This document shows, one piece after another, positions 8,672-19,100 of a DNA stretch of 48,342 bases. The notes below the pieces were generated by a model that was given only the letters and a program-made list of their open reading frames with translations, was not told the origin of the DNA and did not search any database. Both the position numbers and the translations under genes were made by a program. Within the stretch, counting starts at the first letter, position 1. The number at the start of each line of letters is the position of its first letter. This stretch comes from CAYPZL01 sp964415045 (lineage in GTDB: Bacteria > Planctomycetota > Phycisphaerae > Sedimentisphaerales > Anaerobacaceae): positions 1 through 48,342 of the forward strand of contig CAYPZL010000015.1 in NCBI GenBank assembly GCA_964415045.1, read 5' to 3'.

Positions 8672-9751
8672 TCAATTCCCTCGCAAGAGCTCCGCCATGG
8701 CCCAACCCAAGGCACTGCCGACTTCCATATAGGTCTCGGCATTGTGGTTATAGTGATACCCTGCGCCGGATGGGGACACGCTCTTGTCTCGCCAAAAATC
8801 CCGGGCCTCCACGGTCTTTACGTTGCCGGCAAACTCCGGATACTTGCCCTTTTCACCGCTGACGGCAAGCTGGGCATTGGCGACCGTCAACCCGGGGCCC
8901 TTCAAATCCCATCCGCCAAACGCGATAGTGGCCAGCACGAACTTTGCGTTCGGCGCGTTGAAATCCTTGCGCAGGGTCTTGATCAGGTGCACGAGGTTCT
9001 GCTCGTAGCGGCTGGCATGCGCGGGGTTCTGGTCCTTGTGCCCTTGCCACCAGACAAATCCGGCGACCTCGTAACTCTTGGCGCCGGGATAGTACTCACC
9101 AATGTTCTCCAGGACCTTCCTGGCATTACCGATATCATCGTCGTACTGCTTGCCGGCATACCAGTTGATCGGTTTCGGCTCGGTGCCTTTCTCCCAGGAC
9201 AGAGGGGATTCCTTGTAGCCGGCGTAGATCTTGCCCTCGAACTCAAACTGCTTGCTTCCAGGGGGAAGAAGGTCCCAGCCGAGGCTTCTGTTGCCGATGC
9301 AGGATTTGAGCAGGAGTACCGGCTCGTCGAGCACGTGCCCCATGATGTGGCCGAACTGCAGTTCGACGCCGATGTGCGGGCCGTTGACCGTCAGCCACTC
9401 ATTCCGCAGCGTCGACATTTTGTCGTTTCTGTGCATGACCTGTACGTATCTGACGTCTCTCCTTTGCGTCCAGTTGCCCTGATCGTCGACGAGATGCGGA
9501 TACCTGCCCTTCGCCCCGGTCAGGTATTGCAGCGTTCCGTTTTTGTCCTCGGGCCCGACCCGGCCGAAGCCCAGCATGTTCGATTGCCCCAGCAGGATGA
9601 ACACCTTCACCGGCTTGCTCAGATCGGCCGGCTTGCCGTCAGGGTCGGGCAGCCTGTCGGGAGGGGCCGCCGCAATAGCCGGAAGGGCCAGCATCAACGT
9701 CGCGAGCGCGACAAGCGAAAACACGGTCTTGCATTGTTGATTCTTCATCAT
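8672..9751 (-). CDS. SASA-type (SGNH) carbohydrate acetylesterase, secreted
   Basis: A 359-residue protein with a clean signal peptide (FSLVALATLMLALPAIA). Block I of the SGNH fold is the GQSNM motif (LLGQSNMLGFG, nucleophile Ser). The WWQG segment (FVWWQGHKD) is the signature of the sialate O-acetylesterase/DUF303 family, and HYNHNAETY near the end probably supplies the catalytic His. These enzymes take acetyl groups off plant or animal glycans. Two adjacent ATG codons (9751 and 9748) are possible starts; AAAGG lies upstream. It stands alone in a convergent-free stretch between the glycosidase-like gene and the symporter and may serve the same polysaccharide as the former. Confidence 0.85.
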   Translation of the reverse strand: MMKNQQCKTVFSLVALATLMLALPAIAAAPPDRLPDPDGKPADLSKPVKVFILLGQSNMLGFGRVGPEDKNGTLQYLTGAKGRYPHLVDDQGNWTQRRDVRYVQVMHRNDKMSTLRNEWLTVNGPHIGVELQFGHIMGHVLDEPVLLLKSCIGNRSLGWDLLPPGSKQFEFEGKIYAGYKESPLSWEKGTEPKPINWYAGKQYDDDIGNARKVLENIGEYYPGAKSYEVAGFVWWQGHKDQNPAHASRYEQNLVHLIKTLRKDFNAPNAKFVLATIAFGGWDLKGPGLTVANAQLAVSGEKGKYPEFAGNVKTVEARDFWRDKSVSPSGAGYHYNHNAETYMEVGSALGWAMAELLRGN

Positions 9752-10138
9752 CCTGGTCTGCCTTTCATCTTCATAGAGTGACGCGGCTTTCATGAGGAGC
9801 GAGACGGCGGCGTTGAGCACGTCGAGGTTCTCTGCCAAGCTGTCTTCTCCAACGCTGCCAGGAGCGACGGGCGCCCATTCGGAAGGAATTATAGCCTCCG
9901 ACGCGGCCCAAATGCCACTGGAAAACCCCGGGGGACGCAAGCATCGAGTGATCGACCGCGCTCACCCCGTCATGGACCTTGGCGAGCCGCCGGCCACAGT
10001 AGCTCGCGCTTGCCGCTGCCACCCGGAGAGGCGCCTGGGGCGCGCCAAACGAAGCCAATGTAACAATAGGCAAGTTTGTGCAGATTGGACGCAACCGGGC
10101 ATATCTACGCGTGGGGCTCGTCGGCCGCGGCCGGGGCC
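9752..10138. other. Intergenic: SASA promoter side and end of the symporter operon
   Basis: These 387 bases hold no convincing gene. On the minus strand a perfect TATAAT (9893 down to 9888) could be the -10 box for the acetylesterase gene, but the -35 match is poor. I see no clear intrinsic terminator for the symporter. Confidence 0.4.
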
Positions 10139-12355
10139 TCAGCCGTCGGCAGACGGGCATTTGCCGGTGGCAGCGGGGTCTGGCTTCGGTTGGGCGGGGC
10201 GGGGGTTGCCTACGAGGTAGCCGATGATGAAGGTCATGGCGGTTCCGATGGGGAAATGCCAGGGCCAGGCCAGCGTGATATGGACGGGCCTGCCTTCGGG
10301 CGTAGTGCCTACCACGGCCATGCTGATCATCCAGACCAGGATCACGGCCAGACCGACGTAGAGAATCTTCGCGGGGTGCTCGCGGAGCCGGCGAAACGCC
10401 TGCACGAGCAGGACCGCGCCGGCGATCAGGACGATCCCCTGCGGGACCGGCTGGTGCCAGCTCAGGGCAAAGACCGTCAGCATCGACAGTGGGACGCCCC
10501 ACATCAGACCCAGGTCGTCGCGCCGGGTGGGCAGAAAGGCCAGCAGGAAAACGCCCAGCAACCCGCCGTAGGTGTAGGCCGCCATGGCCAGGGCGAACTG
10601 GATCAGGTCGGCATACGAGCGAGCCAGGACGTCGCAGTAAATGGCGAAGGCGGTCAGCAGGACGCCCCAGATCAGGACGATCACGCGGGAGGCCCGCACG
10701 TAGTGACGGTCGGAGGCCTCGGGCTTGAGAAATGGCTTGTAGAGAATGGAGATCGTGGATTGCGACAGGGCCGCCAGGAGCGAATCGAGCGTGGAGATGG
10801 CGGCGGCGAAAATCGCGGCCATGAGCAGCCCCGACAGCAGCGGCGGCATCACGTCGACGATGTAGACCGCGAAGACCTTCATGGAATCGGCGTCGACGAT
10901 GACTCGCTCGGGCGCGGTCATCGGGACGTGGCGGTAGTAGACGAAGACGGCGGCCCCGACGAAGAGCAGCAGATACGTCAGCACCTGGGACAGGCCGGAC
11001 CAGACGATGGCCCGGCGAGCGTGACGCTGGCTCTTGCAGGTGAACATCCGCTGGACCAGGAGCTGGTCGGTCCCGTGCGAGGACAGCGTCAGGAAGCTAA
11101 AGCCGATCAGTCCGCACCAGAGCGTGTAAGCCTCTTTCGGATTGAAGTTGAGGTTGACGGCCCGGAACTTGCCGGCGTGCCAGGCCTCTGAGACGATGGC
11201 GGCCAGGCCCCCGTCGATGGTAGCCGCGGCAAACACCACGGCCGCAACGGCGCCGAAAACGAAGAGCAGGAACTGAATCGCGTCGGTCCACACCACGGTG
11301 GTGATCCCGCCCATGACGGTCCAGCCGATGGAGACGGCGCCGATGATGACGATCGAGGTGGTGACATCGGTGCCGGTGATGACCTGGAGGGCCTTGGCGG
11401 CGATGTAGACGCGGGCGCCCTGGGCGAGGATGCCGCCGATCATGAACAGACCGGTCGTGACATTGCGGACGCGCGGGCCCAACTGCCGGCCCATGTACTC
11501 GTACGGCGAGTAAATCTCCCGCTCGTAATAGACGGGGATGAAGAAGTAACCGATGACGAAACGCGCCAGGATCGTCCCGAGCGCGAGCTGGATATAGGTC
11601 ATGTCACCGCCGGCGGAAAAGACCAGGGCCGGGGCGATGAGGAAGGTGGCGGCCGAGAGTTCCGTGGCGATGATCGAGCCGCAGACGGCGGGCCAGGGCA
11701 GCTTGCGGCCGCCGAGGAAGAAGTCCTTCATCGAGGCTTGCTTGCCCGCGAGCAGTCCGCCCAGAACGGTCGTCAGGATCAGATAGACGACGATGACAAG
11801 CCAGTCCCGCCGAGTGAAGTTTCGCGCGATCGCACCGAGGGCGGCGTCGACGCGGCACGATTGAATTTCCTGCTCCAGCGAGGCGACGCGCCGACGCGCG
11901 TCTTCGAGCCGGGCCTCGTGCTGATGAACGACCCGCAGCGAACGCAGATAGACGGCTCCCATGTCGGCGCGGCTCTCAAGACGCTCGGCGAACGCGTTCC
12001 AGCGGGCGTGGGTCGCCAGAGCTTCATCGCGCTCGGCGCGGGCGCCGGCCAGTTGCACGCGCAGCTCTTTCAACTGCGCCCGGCCCGCCTCTTGCTTCGG
12101 GCCCGTGACAGCCGTGAACAAATCGTCATCGGGGACCTCCGCGCCGGTGACAGCGGGCGTTTCGGACGGCTCGACCGGCTCCAGCGCCTCCCAGACGGCG
12201 CGGGCTCCGGCCTGCACGTCGGAGGGACATGATGCCACGAACTCGTCGAACGATACGGGCTCGGGCGGCGCCGCCTGGACGGCGCAGGCGCTTGCCAGCG
12301 CGCAAAGAAGCATCCATCGCACAAGACAACAAAACCGTTTGCATGTTCGGGTCAT
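10139..12355 (-). CDS. Sodium:solute symporter with an N-terminal extracytoplasmic coiled-coil
   Basis: A 738-residue SSS-family transporter. The SSS core starts at about residue 184 and contains typical segments (FFLGGRKLPWPAVCGSIIATELSAATF near the start, then about a dozen hydrophobic helices). Unlike ordinary SSS proteins it has about 180 extra N-terminal residues: a signal-like helix (WMLLCALASACAVQA), an acidic stretch, and an Arg/Glu/Ala-rich coiled-coil at about 90-170. The start overlaps the stop of murQ by ATGA, and murQ overlaps anmK in the same way, so the three are an operon. Known SSS members take up sialic acid, sugars or amino acids with sodium. The context argues for anhydro-MurNAc, MurNAc or a related peptidoglycan fragment, which is inference. 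Confidence 0.85.
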   Translation of the reverse strand: MTRTCKRFCCLVRWMLLCALASACAVQAAPPEPVSFDEFVASCPSDVQAGARAVWEALEPVEPSETPAVTGAEVPDDDLFTAVTGPKQEAGRAQLKELRVQLAGARAERDEALATHARWNAFAERLESRADMGAVYLRSLRVVHQHEARLEDARRRVASLEQEIQSCRVDAALGAIARNFTRRDWLVIVVYLILTTVLGGLLAGKQASMKDFFLGGRKLPWPAVCGSIIATELSAATFLIAPALVFSAGGDMTYIQLALGTILARFVIGYFFIPVYYEREIYSPYEYMGRQLGPRVRNVTTGLFMIGGILAQGARVYIAAKALQVITGTDVTTSIVIIGAVSIGWTVMGGITTVVWTDAIQFLLFVFGAVAAVVFAAATIDGGLAAIVSEAWHAGKFRAVNLNFNPKEAYTLWCGLIGFSFLTLSSHGTDQLLVQRMFTCKSQRHARRAIVWSGLSQVLTYLLLFVGAAVFVYYRHVPMTAPERVIVDADSMKVFAVYIVDVMPPLLSGLLMAAIFAAAISTLDSLLAALSQSTISILYKPFLKPEASDRHYVRASRVIVLIWGVLLTAFAIYCDVLARSYADLIQFALAMAAYTYGGLLGVFLLAFLPTRRDDLGLMWGVPLSMLTVFALSWHQPVPQGIVLIAGAVLLVQAFRRLREHPAKILYVGLAVILVWMISMAVVGTTPEGRPVHITLAWPWHFPIGTAMTFIIGYLVGNPRPAQPKPDPAATGKCPSADG

Positions 12356-13266
12356 ATCGATTTCGTCGCCTCCGCAATGGCCGGCCGCAGCATCTGGTCG
12401 TGCTCGGCCAGTATCTCCAGCGCCCGCTCGAGGTCCGCGTCGCGAAAATGCATGACGATGGCGGCTTTGACTTTGCCTTCGGCCCGCTGGAGCAACGCGC
12501 GGGCTCGTTGTCGCGACAGGCCCGTGACGGTCATGACGATGCGAATGGACCGGTCGCGCAGCTTCTCATTGGTCGCGCGCAGATCGACCATGAGGTTGCC
12601 GTAGACCTTGCCCAGCTTGATCATGGCGCCGGTGGTGAGGGTATTGAGTACGAGCTTGGTGGCGGTGCCCGCCTTCATCCGCGTCGAGCCGGTGATGACT
12701 TCGGGGCCGACGACGGGATTGATCACCACGTCCACCCGCACGGACCGCACGGCCTCGGGGGCACAGGTAACGAAGATGGTCCCGGCCCCGATCGCGCGGG
12801 CCCGGCGCAGCGCGCCGCGCACGTACGGCGTCATGCCGCAGGCGGCCAGACCGGCGACCACGTCTTTTTCGGTGACTCGTTTCTTGTCGATAGCGGCCGC
12901 ACCGTCGGCGGGAAAATCCTCGGCCCCCTCGGCCGAGCGCACCAGGGCGCCGCGCCCGCCGGCGATGATGCCCTGAACGAGCGTGGGCCGGACGCCGAAG
13001 GTCGGGGGACATTCGGAGGCGTCCAGGACGCCGAGCCGGCCGCTCGTGCCGGCGCCGACGTAAAAGAGCCGTCCGCCCCGGCGCATGCGCGCCACAATCA
13101 GGTCGACGGCCGCCGCGATCCGCTCGCTCTGCGTCGCCACCGCCTGCGGCACCGTCCGGTCTTCCGAGTTGATGAGGTCGACGATTTCAAGAGTCGAAAA
13201 GGTATCAATATCCGCGCTCTTGGGGTTACGCTTTTCGGTTGTCAGCAGGTCTCTGCGTTGCTTCAT
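12352..13266 (-). CDS. murQ: N-acetylmuramic acid 6-phosphate etherase MurQ
   Basis: A 304-residue protein, the usual family length. It cleaves the D-lactyl ether of MurNAc-6-phosphate to give GlcNAc-6-phosphate in the cytoplasm during peptidoglycan recycling. The SIS-domain phosphosugar loop is seen as VGAGTSGRLGVLDASECPPT (70-89), with Glu85 matching the catalytic Glu of E. coli MurQ, and the second acid in AEGAEDF. Also conserved is GPEVITGSTRMKAGTA. It follows anmK with a 4-base overlap and overlaps the symporter start, so phosphorylation by AnmK and ether cleavage by MurQ are translated together. Confidence 0.95.
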   Translation of the reverse strand: MKQRRDLLTTEKRNPKSADIDTFSTLEIVDLINSEDRTVPQAVATQSERIAAAVDLIVARMRRGGRLFYVGAGTSGRLGVLDASECPPTFGVRPTLVQGIIAGGRGALVRSAEGAEDFPADGAAAIDKKRVTEKDVVAGLAACGMTPYVRGALRRARAIGAGTIFVTCAPEAVRSVRVDVVINPVVGPEVITGSTRMKAGTATKLVLNTLTTGAMIKLGKVYGNLMVDLRATNEKLRDRSIRIVMTVTGLSRQRARALLQRAEGKVKAAIVMHFRDADLERALEILAEHDQMLRPAIAEATKSI

Positions 13267-14480
13267 CGCGCCGGCACAATCTTTCCCAGAACCACGGGCC
13301 CGTCCGCCCCGGTGGCGGACGGAACGTTGTTGGGGATTCCCTTGACGGTCCCCCAGGCCAACACGGCAAACGCCACGGCCTCGCGGGCATCCACATCGAT
13401 CCCGAACTCGTCGGTCGAGCGGATTCTAACGCCCGCGAGCTCTTCCTGCAACATGCGGACCAGCGTGGCGTTGTGGGCGCCGCCGCCGGAGAGGATCATC
13501 TCGTCCGGCAGGCGGGGGAGGAACCGGTGATAGGCGCCGGCGATACTCGAGGCGGTGAACGCCGTGGCCGTCGCGACCACGTCCGCGCGGGACAGCCGCC
13601 GTTGCCGCGCCTTTTCATAGAACCACTCGCAATACTGCAGGCCGAACTCCTCCCGGCCGGTCGACTTGGGCGGCCGGCGGCGCAGAAACGGATGGCGCAG
13701 CATCTGTTTGAGGAGAGTTTCGTCAACTTGACCCCTGGCGGCCAGCGCCCCGCCCCGATCGCAGTGACGCTTGCCCTGCGTCAGCAGCCGCATCACACCG
13801 TCGATGACCATATTGCCCGGCCCGGTGTCGAATGCGATCACGTCGGCCAAAGAGCCGGCCTTGACGCTGCCACCCGAAGCGGGCAGGAACGTCACGTTGG
13901 CGATGCCGCCGATGTTCTGCATGGCGCGACAGAGGCGGCGGTCGCGAAAGAGCACGCAGTCGGCGAAGGGCACCAGGGGCGCCCCCTGCCCGCCGGCGGC
14001 CATGTCACGCGGGCGAAAGTCCGCCACCGTGGTGACGCCGGTGCGCTGGGCGATCACGGAGGGCTCGCCGATTTGCAGGGTCGAGCGCACCGTCCTGCCC
14101 CGATAGCGGCCGCCTGCGGGCTGATGGAAGATCGTCTGGCCGTGCGAGCCGATCAGGTCGACGGACCGCAAGGCGATGTCACGATCCCGGCACAACCTGA
14201 CGACCGCTTCGGCGAAAACTTCGCCCAGGACGTGGTTGACGTGGCAGATGCGATCCAGCCGCGCCGACTCGGGCCGGCACAGCGCGAGAATCTCCCGGCG
14301 CAGCGCCGCGGGGTACGGAAACACGTCGAACGCCCGCACGGCAACGGCTCGGTCGCGCACGTCCACCACCACCGCATCGACCCCGTCGGCCGAGGTGCCG
14401 GACATCAAGCCCGCCACTCGCAGCGTCTTCTTCGATCCGAGCTTTGCGATACCGTCACTCACCGCCGCCCTGCCCTGCAC
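13263..14480 (-). CDS. anmK: Anhydro-N-acetylmuramic acid kinase AnmK
   Basis: A 405-residue kinase of the ASKHA fold that opens the 1,6-anhydro ring of anhMurNAc and phosphorylates it to MurNAc-6-phosphate. Family motifs are present: GLMSGTSADGVDAV (24-37), IGSHGQTIFHQP, NIGGIANVTFL, and FDTGPGNMVID, which carries the catalytic Asp. It is the first gene of the anmK-murQ-symporter operon. About 20 extra residues precede the conserved core, so the real start could be slightly downstream, although the ATG used is the only obvious one. Confidence 0.95.
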   Translation of the reverse strand: MQGRAAVSDGIAKLGSKKTLRVAGLMSGTSADGVDAVVVDVRDRAVAVRAFDVFPYPAALRREILALCRPESARLDRICHVNHVLGEVFAEAVVRLCRDRDIALRSVDLIGSHGQTIFHQPAGGRYRGRTVRSTLQIGEPSVIAQRTGVTTVADFRPRDMAAGGQGAPLVPFADCVLFRDRRLCRAMQNIGGIANVTFLPASGGSVKAGSLADVIAFDTGPGNMVIDGVMRLLTQGKRHCDRGGALAARGQVDETLLKQMLRHPFLRRRPPKSTGREEFGLQYCEWFYEKARQRRLSRADVVATATAFTASSIAGAYHRFLPRLPDEMILSGGGAHNATLVRMLQEELAGVRIRSTDEFGIDVDAREAVAFAVLAWGTVKGIPNNVPSATGADGPVVLGKIVPAR

Positions 14481-14624
14481 ATACGATTACTGCAACGATC
14501 CCGGAGATTCTATCCGCTCGCCGTCTCGTTCACAACCCCGCACCGAAACCGGGCCCCGCCGATTTCCCCCGGCCGTACCGCTTTTTGACAAGTGAAAATC
14601 CAGCCGAATGTCGATGGTCGACGA

Positions 14625-15059
14625 TCACTGGGCCAGATGGATGGATTGGATGTCTTCTCTGGCGATCTTGATCTTTTTGTAGTTGCCAGTGGTCGGGTAC
14701 GCGGCCCGGACGGTGAGGCCGTCGGGCGAGACGCCGTCGAGCTCGCCGCGGTAGATGGTGGTTTGTCCCATCAGGCGCACCATGCCGGGCGGGGGAGGCG
14801 GCGGGCCGAGCTGCGCGCGATCCTCCATCGTCCGCGCCGTCACGACGCAGGTGGTGCCGACCGGTGTCGTCCTCAGATCGCCGAAGGCGACCTTTCGCAT
14901 ACCGCGCGTGATCATGTCTCGCGCGGCGTCAATGTCCGCCTGACTGACCGTGGCCTGGCCCGCGTCCGAAGCGGTGGTCGCGTCTTTCTCTTTGCAGCCC
15001 GAGACCGCCAGGCAGGCGAGAGCCAGGATGACGCACGTACAACGATATCCAGCGTTCAC
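14625..15059 (-). CDS. Small lipoprotein of unknown function
   Basis: A 144-residue protein. The start is set by the RBS: AAGGAG lies 7 bases before the GTG at 15059, while an upstream TTG at 15077 has no such signal. The N-terminus is a lipoprotein signal ending in a lipobox (LAVSGC). The mature part has a Thr/Ala-rich linker, a poly-Pro run (PPPPPPG) and a short C-terminal beta-rich segment (GELDGVSPDGLTVRA). I do not recognise a family. It lies 42 bases downstream of the pseudopilin gene on the same strand and may be co-transcribed with it. Confidence 0.65.
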   Translation of the reverse strand: MNAGYRCTCVILALACLAVSGCKEKDATTASDAGQATVSQADIDAARDMITRGMRKVAFGDLRTTPVGTTCVVTARTMEDRAQLGPPPPPPGMVRLMGQTTIYRGELDGVSPDGLTVRAAYPTTGNYKKIKIAREDIQSIHLAQ

Positions 15060-15101
15060 GGTGTGACTCCTTGTCAATTCGAACGATCCATCTCGTCGCG
15101 A

Positions 15102-15875
15102 TCAGCTACCGCTGCCCGGTCGATCGCCGGTGTACCAGTAGACCGGGACATCCTCGCCCGTGCTCTCCTTGATGCTGCTGACGTGACCGTCCAGCCAGCA
15201 GGTATTCGACGTCCTTGAATGGCGGTAGCATTCGCCGACCGTGTCATGTCCCTTCCAGTAGGTGTCGACAAAACCTTCTCCTCCCTCTCTGGCGGGACGC
15301 CACTGCCTTAGATTGATGTTGGTACTGGGGCCAATACAGAACATGTCTGAGTTAACGCTGTCGAGTTTCTGCTCGATGTGGTCCTGGAACACGATGACCT
15401 CGTCATGCTTTGTAAACTCGTGGTCGATCTTCTTGTCCGCGACGTAACCGTTGAGGCCGTAGGAGCAGTAGCGGAAGTACTCCTGGTACAGTATGCCCCA
15501 GCCGATTTCCGGCCAGTCGTCGTTGCGCTTTGTGCTGGGGCATCGAAAAACCTTCTTGGTCTTGACATAGGGCTCGTAGGAAATGCCCCAGTAGGCGTAG
15601 GAATCGTCGGGCCCATACTTCCTGATCACGGCCGGTCTCTCCCACGCGTTGTCCCAGAGCCCCTGATTCGGCGTCGTGTGGGTTTTGCCGTCGTGGTCGT
15701 CCAGGTACATCCGCAGGGCCACGCCGAGCCCCTTCGTGTGGGCCTTGCAAACGATGTTTCTGCCCTGCTCTTTGGCCATCCTGAGCGTGGGCATGAGAAT
15801 CCCCATCAGCAGGGCGATGACGGCAATAACGACCAGCAGCTCAATCAACGTGAACGCATCCTGCTTTCTCATCAT
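15102..15875 (-). CDS. Type II secretion/pilin-like pseudopilin
   Basis: A 257-residue protein with the class III signal MMRKQDAFTLIELLVVIAV, giving a prepilin peptidase site before Phe and the Glu at mature position 5, followed by a long hydrophobic helix. The rest resembles the many H-X9-DG type pseudopilins of planctomycetes; near the C-terminus CWLDGHVSSI shows the D-G-H ending. Adjacent ATGs at 15875 and 15872 are both possible. Upstream sequence in frame encodes no signal, so the longer reading is rejected. Such proteins are numerous in these genomes and their individual substrates are unknown. Confidence 0.8.
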   Translation of the reverse strand: MMRKQDAFTLIELLVVIAVIALLMGILMPTLRMAKEQGRNIVCKAHTKGLGVALRMYLDDHDGKTHTTPNQGLWDNAWERPAVIRKYGPDDSYAYWGISYEPYVKTKKVFRCPSTKRNDDWPEIGWGILYQEYFRYCSYGLNGYVADKKIDHEFTKHDEVIVFQDHIEQKLDSVNSDMFCIGPSTNINLRQWRPAREGGEGFVDTYWKGHDTVGECYRHSRTSNTCWLDGHVSSIKESTGEDVPVYWYTGDRPGSGS

Positions 15876-16022
15876 TCTAACCCCAAAAAACCCCTTTGGA
15901 CCGTCGTCCACAAAGCCAATCGCCCGTATTGTACCACGGGCTGACGCCGAGAAAACGAGTAATTTTCGGTTCCTGCGTTTTCTGCGATGCGCGCCCCTTT
16001 CGGACGCACACACGAAGGGCGA

Positions 16023-16049
16023 GGGGCTGTGCGTGTTCTGCACAGCCCC
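16023..16049 (-). terminator. Strong hairpin after the 1785-residue gene
   Basis: GGGGCTGTGC and GCACAGCCCC form a perfect 10-bp stem with a 7-base loop, 60 bases past the stop of the giant LamG gene on the minus strand. No T run follows, so it may stop transcription poorly or protect the mRNA end. Confidence 0.45.
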
Positions 16050-16108
16050 CAACCACAATCGCCCGCTGCGCGGTCCGCGCCATGATTCGGCCGCGGAGGA
16101 ACCACGAC

Positions 16109-19100
16109 CTACTGCGCGGGCGCGCCGGTGATCTCGACATTGTCAATCGCCCACCACCAGTCGTTGCCGGCGTCGAGCATCCCGAAGGTAACGACCAGCG
16201 TCTGGGCGCCGGCGGGACCATTGAGGTCCAGCGTGACGGTCTCATTGGTGGCGTCGTCCTTGAGAAAGGCCGGATCGCCGCCTTCCGATTCCCAGCGCAG
16301 GATCTCGGTCGGCGCGGCGCCGTCGAAACTGACGAGAACCGTGGCCGTCTGCGTGTCTTCCCGGCGCCAGCTCGAATCGAACGTGAGACGCAGCGTCCGC
16401 GGGTCCGCCTCGGTGACGTCGATCACCGGTGTGCTGACGAACGTATTGTAGAGGCCGGCACTTTCGCCTTGAGCCGGGTCGTCCACGTCGTCCCACTCAT
16501 CCGGATCGGCCACCATCACGGTGCCGGTGCCCAGGGTGAACAGGGAACGGTCTTGATCCTCGGCGACCTGGACCCACCAATCCTTGTTGGCGAAGCTCCA
16601 GCCGGCCCATTCGGTGACGCCGTCGTTGTCCGGGTCACCGGCGCCGGGAACGCCGCTGTCGTCGATCAGCCAGCCCTCCGGGCCCGACTTCGTCCAGACC
16701 TTCGGCGGAGGAGGAACCTCGTCCACACCCGGCCCCAGAGGCAGGCCTTCGAAATCTTCCGAGAGCAGATCGACGGGCGCTGCGCCCGAGGTGCCGGTCA
16801 GACTCACGTTGTCGATGGCCCACCACCAGTCGTTGCCGGCGTCAAACAGGCCGAAGGAGACGATCACGTCCGTCGCGCCGGCGGGGTTGTCGATACTGAC
16901 GGTTACCGTTTCGTTGGTGGTGTCGGTCTTGAAGTTCGCACTGGCGGGGTCCGACTCCCACAACAGCACATCGACCCAGTCACCACCATCGTAGGAGACG
17001 CTCACGACGGCGGTCTGGCTGGCGTAGGGCCTCCAGCTCGAATCAAAGGTCAGTTCAAGCGAGCCGGCATCGATGCCCGCCAGCGAGATGGCCGGAGTAT
17101 CGAGGAACGCCATGAAGGAGCCGTCCGGGTGAGCGGCGTCGTCCCACTCGTCCGGGTCGGCGATGGCCACGGTGCCGGTGCCCAGAACGAACTGCGAGCG
17201 TTCCTGGTCGCCGGCGACCTGCACCCACCAATCTTTGTCGGCAAAGCTCCAGCCGGCCCACTCGGTGACACCGTCCGTGGCCGGATCGCCGATGCCCGGC
17301 ATGAAGCCGTCTTCAACGTTCCAGCCCTCGGGCCCGGTCTTGGTCCATACGCCCGGAGGAGCTTCGTCGAGCGCCGGCTCCAGCGCCAGCCCTTCGAAAC
17401 TCTCGGCGAACACGCGAACCACGCTCGGCTTCGGTGTGCCCTGGACGACCACGTTGTCGATGGCCCACCACCAGTTGTTGCTCGCGTCGAAATAGCCGAA
17501 GGTCAGGACCAGGCTCTGGGCGCCGTCGGGATTGTCCAGCGCGATGGTGACCGTCTCATTGGTGTTGTGGTCGTGGTAGAGCGGACTGGCGCCGTCGGAC
17601 TCCCAGCGCATGACTTCGACGGCGGCACCGCCGTCGTAGGAGGCGGTGATATTGGCCGTCTGGGAGGATTCCGGCCGCCAGCTCGAATCGAAGATCAACT
17701 CCAGCGAACCGGCCTCGACGCCCGAAACGTCGATGGCGGGAGTGCTCATAAAGGCGTTATACGTGCCGACGGGATCGCCCTTGTCGTCGTACTCATCGGA
17801 GTCGGCAATGGCAGCGGTGCCGACGGCCAGCTCGAACTCCGAGCGTCCCTGATCGTCCACGCTGGCCCACCAATCGTTGTCGGCGAAGCTCCAGCCGGCC
17901 CACTCGGCTACACCCTGGTCCGGATCGTCTATGCCGGGCACTCCGCTGTCATCGAGGGTCCAGCCTTCCGGGGCGGTCTTGGTCCAGACGGCGTCGCCGG
18001 GAACCGATTCGTCCACGTTCGGACCCAGGGGCAGGCCTTCGAAATCTTCCGTAAACACGGGGATCTTTTCCCTCGGAATGCCGCTGACCTCGACGTTGTC
18101 AATCGCCCACCACCAGTTGTTGCTGCCGTTGAAGTAACCGAAGGTCACAACCACGTTTTTGACCCCGGCAGGATTCCTCAGGTCGACAACGATGGTCTCG
18201 CTGGTCGAGTCGTCGTTCTTGAAGTTCACACTGCCGGCGTCGGATTCCCAGCGTAAGACCTCGACGGGAGCGCCGCCGTCATAAGAGACGGTGATGTTGG
18301 CCGTCTGGGCGGACTCCGGACGCCAGCTCGAATCGAACTTCAGTTCCACCGAACCGGCTTCGACGCCCGAAATATCGATGGCCGGCGTGCTCATGAAGGT
18401 GCTGTACATACCGACCGGATCGCCCTTGTCGTCATACTCATCGGAATCGGCCACCGCGATGGCGCCGACCGCCAGCTCGAACTCCGAGCGTCTCTGATCG
18501 TCCACACTGGCCCACCAGTCGTTGTCCGCGAAGCTCCAGCCGGCCCACTCGGTGACACCGTGGGCGGGATCGTCTAAGCTGGGCACGCCGCTGTCATCGA
18601 AGGTCCACCCTTCCGGACCGGTCTTCGTCCAGACGGCATCGCCGGCCACAGCTTCGTCCACATTCGGCCCCAGGGGCAAACCCTCGAAATCTTCCGAGAG
18701 GACTACCAGTCTTTCCCTCGGGACACCGCGGACCTGAATGTTGTCGATGGCCCACCACCAGTCGTTTCCGGCATCGAGCATGCCGAAGGTAACGACCATC
18801 TTCTTGGCTCCGGCGGGCCGGTCGATGCGTACCGTGACGGTTTCATTGGTGGCGTCGGCCTTGAGCAATGCGGGATCGCCTCCGGCCGATTCCCATCGCA
18901 GCACTTCAATGGGGTCGCCCTCGTCGAACTGCACCGTGACATTCGCGGTCTGCGTGTCTTCCTGACGCCAGCTCGAATCGAAGGTAAGCTGCAGCATCCC
19001 CTCGCCGGCCTGCATCCCGGAGACTTCAATGGCCGGGGTGCTCAGGAAGCTGTTCAGGAGCCCCTCGGCATGGTCGAGATCGTCCCATTCATCGGGATCG

